From contig NZ_LT629733.1 in the NCBI RefSeq assembly GCF_900104785.1, positions 776,501 through 840,500 on the forward strand: 64,000 nt of DNA. The letters are read 5' to 3'. Position numbers and translations under genes: made by a program. Numbering within the stretch: the first letter of the stretch is position 1; each line of letters starts with the position of its first letter. Below the pieces are notes generated by a model, which saw nothing but the letters and a program-made list of their open reading frames with translations, did no database searches and was not told the DNA's origin. Of this stretch, positions 1 through 8,962 are shown in pieces. Source of the DNA: Formosa sp. Hel1_31_208. GTDB taxonomy: Bacteria > Bacteroidota > Bacteroidia > Flavobacteriales > Flavobacteriaceae.

Positions 1-13
1 TGGTGTGGGTTGA

Positions 14-46
14 TTTGCAAAGTAAATAGAAATTAAGGTAAATTTG
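14..46 (+). promoter_or_regulatory. Promoter of the Na+/H+ antiporter gene
   Basis: A TTTG at 14-17 and TAAATTTG at 39-46 are separated by 21 bases, which fits the Bacteroidota sigma-A pattern (TTTG, about 19-23 bases, TAnnTTTG). Transcription would start near position 52. An AGGAG at 68-72, just before the ATG at 75, is a Shine-Dalgarno-like site, which is uncommon in this phylum. Confidence 0.7.
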
Positions 47-74
47 GCTACTTTTAGATAAATTTTAGGAGCTT

Positions 75-1322
75 ATGGACTATTATGGAATAGCATCTAT
101 TTTAATCGTGTTTTCAGCACTTTTTGGATATATAAATGTAAAGTATTTAAAATTACCCATAACAATTGGCTTAATGCTCATCACCATTGTATTTACAATT
201 ATTGTGGTTGTTATAGGTCAGTTTGATGATACGTTGTTGTTGCGTGAAAAAGAATTGATAACTCAAATAGATTTTAAAACAGTGCTTTTAGACATTATGC
301 TCAGTTTTTTGCTATTTGCAGGAGCTTTACATACTAATTTTAATCAACTCAAAACACAACGTGGGCCAGTGTTAGTTTTTGCCACACTGGGCGTATTAGT
401 GTCTACGTTTTTGATTGGTATTTTTATGTTTTATATGTTCTCTCTTTTTGGTTATCATATTAGTTTTATTTATTGTTTATTATTCGGAGCATTGATCTCT
501 CCTACAGATCCTATCGCTGTGCTCGGAATTTTAAAGAAAGCAAATGCGCCAAAAAAATTAGAAGCTAAAATTGTTGGCGAATCCTTATTCAATGATGGTG
601 TAGGAGTCGTTGTATTTTTAACTATATTTTCAATTGCTGAATCTCCGAATGCAGCCATAGAGGTTTCTCAAATATTGGAGTTATTTGGTATAGAAGTTCT
701 TGGTGGAATTGGCCTAGGTCTGGTTTTAGGATATACAACATACAAACTTTTGAAATCCATAGATAATTACGAAGTTGAGGTTATTATCACTATTGCAACC
801 GTTATGGGTGGAAGCCTATTAGCACATAAATTGCATATGTCAGCGCCTTTAGCTATGGTAACAGCTGGACTTATGGTTGGTCACGATACCGTCAGGAATT
901 CGGCAATGTCTGAAATTACAGAAGCTTATGTAGATAAATTTTGGGAGCTCATTGATGTCTTGCTCAATACGGTCTTGTTTGTGATGATAGGTATGGAAAT
1001 GCTGGTAATCAATTTTGAACGTAATTTTATAATCGCTGGTCTTATAGCAATTCCACTCGTATTGTTTAGTCGATACGCCTCACTATGGTTTCCTATTAAG
1101 TTTTTTGCAAAAAAGTTAGAATTCGTCCCCAATACAAACCTAATTATGACTTGGGGCGGATTGCGCGGTGGAATTTCAATAGCATTAGCCTTAAGTCTCA
1201 CACAAGAGATGCATCGTGAATTGTTTTTGGTTATTACTTATGTCATTGTTGTATTTTCAATTATTGGTCAAGGATTGACGGTGGAATCAATTATTAAACG
1301 GCTAACAAACAAATTAGATTAG
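75..1322 (+). CDS. Na+/H+ antiporter, CPA1 (NhaP-like) family
   Basis: This is a 415-residue inner-membrane protein of about 12 hydrophobic segments and no large soluble tail. It should exchange Na+ (or K+) for H+ and help with pH and salt balance. The family signatures are visible: T144-D145-P146 in one helix and the N173-D174 ion-binding pair in a FNDGVGVV context, with a GGLRGGISIALAL segment near residue 365. The length is normal for bacterial CPA1 proteins without a regulatory C-terminal domain. The ATG at 75 follows a good promoter and an AGGAG site. The stop overlaps the stop of the convergent DUF3298 lipoprotein gene by four bases. The ion preference cannot be told from sequence alone. 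Confidence 0.9.
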   Translation: MDYYGIASILIVFSALFGYINVKYLKLPITIGLMLITIVFTIIVVVIGQFDDTLLLREKELITQIDFKTVLLDIMLSFLLFAGALHTNFNQLKTQRGPVLVFATLGVLVSTFLIGIFMFYMFSLFGYHISFIYCLLFGALISPTDPIAVLGILKKANAPKKLEAKIVGESLFNDGVGVVVFLTIFSIAESPNAAIEVSQILELFGIEVLGGIGLGLVLGYTTYKLLKSIDNYEVEVIITIATVMGGSLLAHKLHMSAPLAMVTAGLMVGHDTVRNSAMSEITEAYVDKFWELIDVLLNTVLFVMIGMEMLVINFERNFIIAGLIAIPLVLFSRYASLWFPIKFFAKKLEFVPNTNLIMTWGGLRGGISIALALSLTQEMHRELFLVITYVIVVFSIIGQGLTVESIIKRLTNKLD

Positions 1323-2041
1323 TACTTCAATAAATAAGAAGTCACCTCTTCAAATGGAATATTAAACTCAATAATACCTTGAGCATAAGAGGCAATTTCA
1401 TAAGGATTATATAAAATAATTAAGCCTTCATCACTATAACCAATAGTTTCTGGTAGTTGAAAGTTTTCTCCAAAGAATACATCTTCCATGGAGTCACCAT
1501 CAGAACTTGTATCTAACGCTTTGTTCAGTTTGCTTTCGACCAGCTTTGAAAAACCCTCTATATTAGAAATAAGATCTAAATTTGTCAATAGCGCTCCTGT
1601 TTCGGCATTAAAATTCAGAAATTTGACTAAGGTATTACCATGTGCCCCTCCTGTATCTAAATACGAATTTACTACTATGCATATCAAATCAGGAGAACGA
1701 TACGTAACTTCGCTATCAATAAAAGCTTCCCATTTTTGAGATGCTTCCGGAAAATCAGTTTTAAAGTCTACAAATGCTTTATCAAATTGCTCAGCTGCTT
1801 CCTTAACATTCGTGATTTTAATGGAGTCGTTACTTAAATCAAGCTGATTTGCAATGTAATTCTCTAGGGTCTTATTGATGAGTTTACTCGCTTCGGAGGT
1901 GCTTATTGCATTTGGATAGTTGATAGAAATCTCTGCCTCTTCAGACGATTCAATGTTAGCTTCCGAAAACGCAATAGGAATATCTTCTTTGCATGAAAAA
2001 AGGAATAAGATACAGATGAAAAGCAGTGCAGTATTTTTCAA
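1319..2041 (-). CDS. DUF3298/DUF4163-type lipoprotein (RsiV-like fold)
   Basis: A 240-residue lipoprotein. The start MKNTALLFICILFLFSC has a hydrophobic signal and a lipobox with Cys17. The second half holds the DUF3298 pattern: a YLDTGGAHGN stretch followed by an FNAETGALLTNLDL strand. This fold is also found in the extracellular part of RsiV and in the PdaC deacetylase N-terminus, where it binds lysozyme or glycan-like ligands. No catalytic domain follows, so it is probably a periplasmic or surface binding lipoprotein of unknown ligand. The gene converges on the antiporter gene and overlaps it by four bases, and no hairpin terminator lies between them. Confidence 0.78.
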   Translation of the reverse strand: MKNTALLFICILFLFSCKEDIPIAFSEANIESSEEAEISINYPNAISTSEASKLINKTLENYIANQLDLSNDSIKITNVKEAAEQFDKAFVDFKTDFPEASQKWEAFIDSEVTYRSPDLICIVVNSYLDTGGAHGNTLVKFLNFNAETGALLTNLDLISNIEGFSKLVESKLNKALDTSSDGDSMEDVFFGENFQLPETIGYSDEGLIILYNPYEIASYAQGIIEFNIPFEEVTSYLLKY

Positions 2042-2086
2042 AAGTTAAGCGATTTTATTAAACATTGAATAAAGGTATTACATAGA

Positions 2087-2117
2087 TTTGAATACAACGA
2101 ATTAAACCATAAATTTG
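2087..2117 (+). promoter_or_regulatory. Promoter of the cystathionine synthase family gene
   Basis: TTTG at 2087-2090 and TAAATTTG at 2110-2117 are separated by exactly 19 bases, a textbook Bacteroidota promoter. The expected transcription start is about 2122-2124, which coincides with the first base of the hairpin at 2124. Confidence 0.75.
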
Positions 2118-2123
2118 TTGTTT

Positions 2124-2174
2124 ACTGCAAATGCTTGAAATGAATGCAGTTGATTTACAACTTAAACATTTCAA
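2124..2174 (+). promoter_or_regulatory. Potential H-type pseudoknot in the leader of the metB-like gene
   Basis: ACTGCA (2124-2129) can pair with TGCAGT (2145-2150). Inside that loop, TTGAAATG (2135-2142) can pair with CATTTCAA (2167-2174) downstream of the first stem. The two helices (6 and 8 pairs, all Watson-Crick) therefore interlock as an H-type pseudoknot with loops of 5, 2 and 16 bases. The second helix ends 20 bases before the ATG at 2195, so folding could control initiation. SAM-II and SAM-V riboswitches have this topology and control methionine-pathway genes, but I could not match their consensus by eye. Confidence 0.45.
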
Positions 2175-2194
2175 AAAACAAAGATATTATTCAG

Positions 2195-3334
2195 ATGAAA
2201 TTTAATACTAAAACAATTCACGGTGGTCAGGAATTTGATACAGCTTATGGCAGTGTAATGCCTCCAATTTATCAAACTTCAACATATGCTCAATCGACTC
2301 CAGGTGGACATAAAGGTTACGAATATTCAAGAACTCATAATCCTACTCGTCATGCCCTAGAAAATGCTTTTGCAAGTATTGAAAATGGGAATCACGGCTT
2401 GGCATTTGGCTCAGGATTAGCGGCAATTGATGCAGTTATCAAACTATTGCAGCCAGGTGATGAAGTGATTTCTACTAACGATTTATATGGTGGTACTTAC
2501 AGATTATTCACCAAAATATTTGAAGGATTTGGAATCAAATTTCACTTTGTAGGAATGGAAAATACTTCAAGTATTGAAAATTACATCAACGAAAACACCA
2601 AATTGATATGGGTAGAAACTCCTACAAATCCCATGATGAATATTATTGATATTAAAGCCACTGTTACTATTGCAAAAAAATACAACTTGCTTGTGGCAGT
2701 TGATAATACCTTTGCAACACCATACTTGCAAAGACCTCTGGATTTAGGGGCCGATATAGTGATGCACTCTGCAACCAAATATTTAGGCGGTCATAGCGAC
2801 TTGGTAATGGGGGCTCTAGTTGTAAAAGACAAAGATTTAGCAGAACGACTTTACTTTATTCAAAATGCTAGTGGTGCAATTTGTGGTCCTCAAGACAGTT
2901 TTTTGGCGCTAAGAGGGATTAAAACATTGCATATTAGAATGCAACGTCACTGTGAAAATGGAAGAGTGGTAGCCAATTTTTTAGTTAATCATCCAAAAAT
3001 TGAAAATGTATATTGGCCAGGCTTTGAAAGTCATCCAAATCATGATATTGCAAAATCACAAATGAATGATTTTGGAGGTATGGTGTCGTTTACTACTAAA
3101 GGAAATAACTATGAGGAGGCCATTAAAATTTTAGAGCATTTAAATGTATTTACTTTAGCCGAATCTCTTGGAGGTGTAGAGTCTTTAGCAGGTCACCCAG
3201 CAAGTATGACTCATGCCAGTATCCCAAAGGAAGAACGAGAAAAAATAGGAGTTGTTGATTCTTTAATTAGATTAAGTGTTGGGATAGAAGATGTAGAAGA
3301 TCTAATCGCCGACTTAAAACAGGCCATAGGATAG
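2195..3334 (+). CDS. metB: Cystathionine gamma-synthase/lyase family PLP enzyme
   Basis: A 379-residue cytosolic enzyme of the Cys/Met metabolism PLP family (fold type I). The PLP lysine is K195 in the HSATKYLGGHSD motif. Other family marks are YSRTHNPT near residue 45, FGSGLAAIDA near 71 and the aspartate in AVDNTFATP near 170. It makes cystathionine from an activated homoserine and cysteine, or cleaves cystathionine. The synthase and lyase activities cannot be separated by eye. I chose the ATG at 2195 because family members begin here (MKFNTKTIHGG); an in-frame ATG at 2144 lies inside the structured leader and would add 17 residues without homology. The gene has its own promoter and a possible pseudoknot leader. 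It ends 12 bases from the convergent outer-membrane protein gene. Confidence 0.88.
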   Translation: MKFNTKTIHGGQEFDTAYGSVMPPIYQTSTYAQSTPGGHKGYEYSRTHNPTRHALENAFASIENGNHGLAFGSGLAAIDAVIKLLQPGDEVISTNDLYGGTYRLFTKIFEGFGIKFHFVGMENTSSIENYINENTKLIWVETPTNPMMNIIDIKATVTIAKKYNLLVAVDNTFATPYLQRPLDLGADIVMHSATKYLGGHSDLVMGALVVKDKDLAERLYFIQNASGAICGPQDSFLALRGIKTLHIRMQRHCENGRVVANFLVNHPKIENVYWPGFESHPNHDIAKSQMNDFGGMVSFTTKGNNYEEAIKILEHLNVFTLAESLGGVESLAGHPASMTHASIPKEEREKIGVVDSLIRLSVGIEDVEDLIADLKQAIG

Positions 3335-3346
3335 TTTACACTGTTC

Positions 3347-4162
3347 TTAGTCTAAATAATAAATATAACCAAAATTAAGCCATACTAGCCAATCATTGGC
3401 TTTATTCGATTTCAGATTATGATCTAAGCCGTCAATTTCATTATTAAAAAAATATTGCCACCTTAAATCCACCATCAAATCTGATAGTACTGTTAATTTA
3501 TAACGTGTTCCAACACTTCCAACAACCGACCATGTGGTCCCATTTTCGGTAATAAGAAAAGGATCTACATTCGTGTTAGGATTTGCAGCGTTAACCCATG
3601 GTTGATAAAAATTATTCATATTATCAATATTACCATCTCCAAAAGTGGTTTCCACCTGCGGATTGAAGGCTGTGAAATGCACTCCCAAACTCACAAATGG
3701 AGCAAACGAGTAACTAAACGCTTGAAATGCACGAATGCTTTTTGGAAAAAATTCAAGTTGCATCCCAACATCCCAGTTTTCAGCTACACCAGAATGACGA
3801 CGCAAGCGCTCGGCATTAACACTAGTTCTTGAAGCATCTACCCACTTACCAAAATGATTTAATTTTGTTTTATTCCAAGAAATTTCACTTCTAAGTTTAA
3901 AATGATCATTAAAAAAGGTATCTGTAGAATAACAGTTACAATCTGCACGATAAGCAAAGTTAATATAATGCACGATTCCAATACCAATTCCGGTATTACC
4001 CGCATTAGTTTCAAAATCTTTTCGAACACCAAAATCTGATTGAAACGCTACCGGACCAGCAATAACTCCAATTTCATGAGAAAAACCAAGCTGAGAATAC
4101 CCCTCGTTTATACCTAGTATAAAAACGAACAGATAAGTTAATTGTTTAAAATTAAGCGTCAT
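3347..4162 (-). CDS. Outer-membrane beta-barrel-like protein (THC0290_0291-type family)
   Basis: A 271-residue exported protein. A signal peptide runs to about residue 23 (ending GYSQ). The rest alternates polar and hydrophobic strands with aromatic residues and ends in a strand with terminal aromatic residues (FGYIYYLD), as outer-membrane barrels do. It resembles a conserved flavobacterial family that I know under the name THC0290_0291; that name is from memory. No catalytic motif is visible. It has its own promoter at 4195-4225 and is divergent from gdhA. The role may be structural or porin-like, but this is not shown by the sequence. Confidence 0.65.
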   Translation of the reverse strand: MTLNFKQLTYLFVFILGINEGYSQLGFSHEIGVIAGPVAFQSDFGVRKDFETNAGNTGIGIGIVHYINFAYRADCNCYSTDTFFNDHFKLRSEISWNKTKLNHFGKWVDASRTSVNAERLRRHSGVAENWDVGMQLEFFPKSIRAFQAFSYSFAPFVSLGVHFTAFNPQVETTFGDGNIDNMNNFYQPWVNAANPNTNVDPFLITENGTTWSVVGSVGTRYKLTVLSDLMVDLRWQYFFNNEIDGLDHNLKSNKANDWLVWLNFGYIYYLD

Positions 4163-4194
4163 AGGTTTTATTTTGCTGAGGGCATGTTTGTTAA

Positions 4195-4225
4195 CAAATA
4201 TATAAAAACTGGTTCAACTACCAAA
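4195..4225 (-). promoter_or_regulatory. Promoter of the minus-strand outer-membrane protein gene
   Basis: On the minus strand, TTTG (complement of 4222-4225) and TATATTTG (complement of 4195-4202) are separated by 19 bases. This matches the phylum consensus and puts the start about 25 bases before the ATG at 4162. Confidence 0.7.
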
Positions 4226-4338
4226 TAAAACTGATGAGAGGACCACTTTCAAATGATATGGCTTTTTTTGGAACATCAGCTCTAACTGTCGGCTATTGAG
4301 AATATCAAAAAAAATATACAATCATTTTAAAGATAATG

Positions 4339-4346
4339 TATCTTTG
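4339..4346 (+). promoter_or_regulatory. -7 box upstream of gdhA
   Basis: TATCTTTG matches TAnnTTTG. No clear TTTG lies at the expected distance upstream. The ATG of gdhA is 39 bases downstream, which leaves a leader of about 33 bases. Confidence 0.5.
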
Positions 4347-4385
4347 TGTTACAAAAATCAACTTAGATTGTTAATACTGTAATAA

Positions 4386-5729
<1,344 letters not shown>

Positions 5730-5745
5730 CAGGCCATCAATGAAT

Positions 5746-5784
5746 AAAAAAAAGCTTTCAGTATGTCACTGAAAGCTTTTTTTA
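5746..5784 (+). terminator. Rho-independent terminator after gdhA
   Basis: AGCTTTCAGT and ACTGAAAGCT form a perfect stem around the loop ATGTC, with an A run before it and a T run after it. Confidence 0.9.
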
Positions 5785-5830
5785 TTGCTATGAACTATAT
5801 GATTTACCGTAAAATGTCGTTAGATATAAA

Positions 5831-5838
5831 TATATTTG
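5831..5838 (+). promoter_or_regulatory. -7 box of porZ, which decides its start codon
   Basis: TATATTTG matches TAnnTTTG. The possible TTG start at 5836 lies inside this box, so it cannot be in the transcript. The first usable start is the ATG at 5854, about 10 bases after the predicted transcription start. Confidence 0.55.
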
Positions 5839-5853
5839 AAAAAAATAATTGGT

Positions 5854-8226
5854 ATGTTTAAAAGAATGGTATTTATCCTTTTAGCTTTTATCTCTTTTGA
5901 GGCTGTCTCACAAGATTTTTCTGCGCTTTGGAAAGGTTATTTTTCATATTTTGAGATTAAAGATGTCGCACGAGGAAATGATAAAATTTTTGCAGCTTCT
6001 GAAAATGCTATTTTTAGTTACGATATTTTTACCAATGAAATAGAAACCATTTCTACAATTAATGGGTTGTCAGGTGAGACTATTACTACAATAAGGTATA
6101 GCGAAGATTTTGATATGCTGATTGTTGGATATGAAACGGGTTTGATCGAACTTGTTTTTGAATCAGATTCTGAAATATTATCTGTAGTTGATATTTTGGA
6201 AAAAGAATCTATTTCTCCATTACTAAAGCGAATTAATCATTTTAACGAAAGCGAAGGGCTGCTTTATATTTCTACTGATTACGGTATTTCAGTTTACGAC
6301 TTAAGCCAATTACAATTTGGTGACACTTACTTTATAGGTAATGGCGGAAGCCAAATTATAGTTAAACAAACTGCAGTTTTCAATGGCTCTATTTATGCTG
6401 CATGTGGTTCTCAAAATGGATTGAAAACGGCCTCTTTAGATAACCCTAATTTAATTGATTACCAGCAGTGGTCATCTATAGCTCCTGGGAATTTTGAAGC
6501 TGTACAAAAAGTTGGTGAAAATCTATATACCGTTCGTCTTAATAGTGTGTTATACGAAATCGTAAATACGAGTATAATTGCACTCATTACATATCCCTCA
6601 TTACCAGTAGATGTGAGATCAGTACAAGATAATTTAATAATTACTCTAACTAATGATGTTTTTGTATATGATCAAAACTTAGTTGAGTTACAAAGTGCCT
6701 CCACTAATGACACTTTTGATACAGATTTCACTTCAGCAACTATTGCAGAAAATGATTTATATATTGGTACTGAAAGTACAGGTGTACTCAAAACAATAAC
6801 AAATTCTCCAGGTGAATATGATGTTATTTTACCCGAAGGTCCCTCAAGTAATAATGCCTTCAAAATTTTTGCAGGTAATAATGAACTTTGGTTAACTTAT
6901 GGTGATTATAGCGTGTCTTATAATCCTAATCCGCAGAGAAGCAGAGGGATTAGTATACTGCGAGAAGAAGAATGGAATAATGTGCCTTATGCGAATTTAT
7001 TGACAGCAAAAAACCTTAATGATATAGTCATTAACCCTTTTAATCCAACTCAAGTATTTATTAGTTCGTTTCAAAGTGGCCTTTTAGAATTGAATAATGA
7101 TGAAGCCACTATTCTTTATAATCAAGATAATAGCGGTTTAGAATCTTTAATCAACCCAAACAATCCAAATACGGTGAGTATTCGTCAGTCTGCATCTCAG
7201 TTTGACCGAAATGGTTTATTATGGACGGTAACGTCTAAGGTAGATCGCGCCTTAAAATCATATAACCCATCTACAGGGGAATGGCAAGGTTATAGTTTTT
7301 CAGATATTATTGCTGATCCTCTTTTTGGTGAAAGAGGTTTTGGAGATTTAGCTTTGGGCAATGGTGGGATGAAATGGATCACAGCCTATAATGCTGGATT
7401 AATTGGAATTAATACGGATACAGGTCAGATAAATAATGTGTTTTCCGAGAGCCAAAATATGCCTTCACCTCAAGGACGTGCAGTAGCCGTAGATTCTAGA
7501 AATCAACTCTGGATTGGAACTGCCAAAGGCTTGAGAGTGTTATTCAACACCTCTGGGTTTGTCGATGACCCTGACCCAAGCGTTAATGAAATTGTTATTT
7601 TAGAAAATGGTATTCCGACAGAATTATTGTCAAACCAATTTATTACAGATATCAAAGTAGATGGTTCTGATAATAAGTGGGTTGGGACGTTAGACTCTGG
7701 AATTTTCTATTTCTCACCAGATGGTCAGGAAACCATATTTCAATTTACAACAGACAACTCACCGCTGCCATCAAACTCTGTTAATGATATTTCAATAGAT
7801 CCGCAGTCTGGAACCGTCTATATTGCTACAACGAGAGGCTTAGTGTCTTTTTCTTCTGGAGGTACAAAACCTAAAGATACACTGGAAGAAGCTTATGTAT
7901 ATCCAAACCCTGTAAGACCAGAGTACAATATTTTAGGGTTTGATGATTTGAACAACATTAACAATGGAATTAAAGTTTCAGGATTAACCGAAAATGTGAA
8001 CGTAAAGATTACTGACATTGAAGGCAATCTTGTTGCAGAAGCACAGTCAAGAGTTAATCAAAGATCCTCAAGGGCGAATTATAATTTTGCTATTGATGGA
8101 GGTACAGGAATTTGGAATGGTAAAAACCTCAGAGGGAATATAGTGGCTTCTGGCGTCTATTTATTATTAATATCGGATCTCGATTCTTTTGAGACTAAAG
8201 TATTAAAATTACTTATTGTTAGATAA
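5854..8226 (+). CDS. porZ: PorZ-like type IX secretion beta-propeller protein
   Basis: About 790 residues. A signal peptide (MFKRMVFILLAFISFEAVSQ) is followed by two beta-propeller-like halves, with repeats of the type LWIGTAKGLRVL, KWVGTLDSGIFYF and VYIATTRGLVSF in the second half. The C-terminus has a YPNPVRPEY start and a GVYLLLISD...KVLKLLIVR end, which resembles a type IX sorting domain. In Porphyromonas, PorZ sits on the surface and supplies anionic LPS to the sortase PorU, so this protein should be part of the secretion machine and not ordinary cargo. It precedes recO by 11 bases, an order I know from other flavobacteria. A longer reading from TTG at 5836 is less likely because that codon lies inside the promoter box. 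Confidence 0.82.
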   Translation: MFKRMVFILLAFISFEAVSQDFSALWKGYFSYFEIKDVARGNDKIFAASENAIFSYDIFTNEIETISTINGLSGETITTIRYSEDFDMLIVGYETGLIELVFESDSEILSVVDILEKESISPLLKRINHFNESEGLLYISTDYGISVYDLSQLQFGDTYFIGNGGSQIIVKQTAVFNGSIYAACGSQNGLKTASLDNPNLIDYQQWSSIAPGNFEAVQKVGENLYTVRLNSVLYEIVNTSIIALITYPSLPVDVRSVQDNLIITLTNDVFVYDQNLVELQSASTNDTFDTDFTSATIAENDLYIGTESTGVLKTITNSPGEYDVILPEGPSSNNAFKIFAGNNELWLTYGDYSVSYNPNPQRSRGISILREEEWNNVPYANLLTAKNLNDIVINPFNPTQVFISSFQSGLLELNNDEATILYNQDNSGLESLINPNNPNTVSIRQSASQFDRNGLLWTVTSKVDRALKSYNPSTGEWQGYSFSDIIADPLFGERGFGDLALGNGGMKWITAYNAGLIGINTDTGQINNVFSESQNMPSPQGRAVAVDSRNQLWIGTAKGLRVLFNTSGFVDDPDPSVNEIVILENGIPTELLSNQFITDIKVDGSDNKWVGTLDSGIFYFSPDGQETIFQFTTDNSPLPSNSVNDISIDPQSGTVYIATTRGLVSFSSGGTKPKDTLEEAYVYPNPVRPEYNILGFDDLNNINNGIKVSGLTENVNVKITDIEGNLVAEAQSRVNQRSSRANYNFAIDGGTGIWNGKNLRGNIVASGVYLLLISDLDSFETKVLKLLIVR

Positions 8227-8237
8227 TCTACCTTTTC

Positions 8238-8957
8238 ATGCTAATTAAGACTAAAGCTATTGTACTCTCTAAAATTAAATATAGAGATAATGATCTCATT
8301 GTAAAGTGTTTTACTTCCAATAGAGGGGCTGTTAGTTATTTGCTTAGGGGAGTTTTAAAAAACAGAAAAGGGAGTTCAAAAGTAGCCTATTTTCAGTTGT
8401 TGTCACAACTTGAAATTGAAGAGAATTATCGAGAAAATCAAACTCTACAAACCATAAAAGATGTAAGGTTAGACTACCGTTATTCTACTTTACACACCAA
8501 TATTTTAAAGAGTTCAATTGTTATGTTTTTGGCTGAGGTTTTGAGCTCTGTTTTGAGAGAAGAAGAAGCAAACCAACAATTATACAATTATCTCGAAACT
8601 ACGTTACGATGGTTAGATGTTAAAGATGACTTTTCAAATTTTCATTTACTTTTTTTACTAAACCTGACAAGGCATTTAGGGTTTTATCCAGACACTACAG
8701 CTATAGAATCACTGTATTTTAATTTAAATAATGGCGCATTTCAATCAAAAAAGGAAGATATTTATAGTGTCTCTGGCGAAAATTTAATAACCTTAAAAAA
8801 GCTATTAGGCATAAATTTTGATGACTTAGAATATGTGAAACTAAGCGCAAAGCAAAGACAATCATTTCTAGCAATGTTATTGTTATATTTTGAATTACAT
8901 TTGGGCAGTTTTAAGAAACCAAAATCTCTACAAATATTCAATCAGGTTTTTAATTAG
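8238..8957 (+). CDS. recO: DNA repair protein RecO
   Basis: A 239-residue cytosolic protein with the RecO plan: an N-terminal OB-fold (about residues 1-80, starting MLIKTKAIVLSKIKYRDNDL) and a helical C-terminal part. RecO works with RecR to load RecA onto SSB-coated single-stranded DNA during gap repair. The four-cysteine zinc site of some RecO proteins is absent, because only one cysteine is visible. It starts 11 bases after porZ and ends 5 bases before the next TonB receptor gene, so the three are probably co-transcribed. Confidence 0.9.
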   Translation: MLIKTKAIVLSKIKYRDNDLIVKCFTSNRGAVSYLLRGVLKNRKGSSKVAYFQLLSQLEIEENYRENQTLQTIKDVRLDYRYSTLHTNILKSSIVMFLAEVLSSVLREEEANQQLYNYLETTLRWLDVKDDFSNFHLLFLLNLTRHLGFYPDTTAIESLYFNLNNGAFQSKKEDIYSVSGENLITLKKLLGINFDDLEYVKLSAKQRQSFLAMLLLYFELHLGSFKKPKSLQIFNQVFN

Positions 8958-8962
8958 TAGTT

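Noticed and set aside
5836..5853. TTG start for porZ
   Set aside because: The codon lies inside the TATATTTG box; the ATG at 5854 gives a complete signal peptide.
8282..8957. RecO treated as broken because zinc cysteines are missing
   Set aside because: Many RecO proteins lack the four-Cys site, and length and the OB-fold start are normal.
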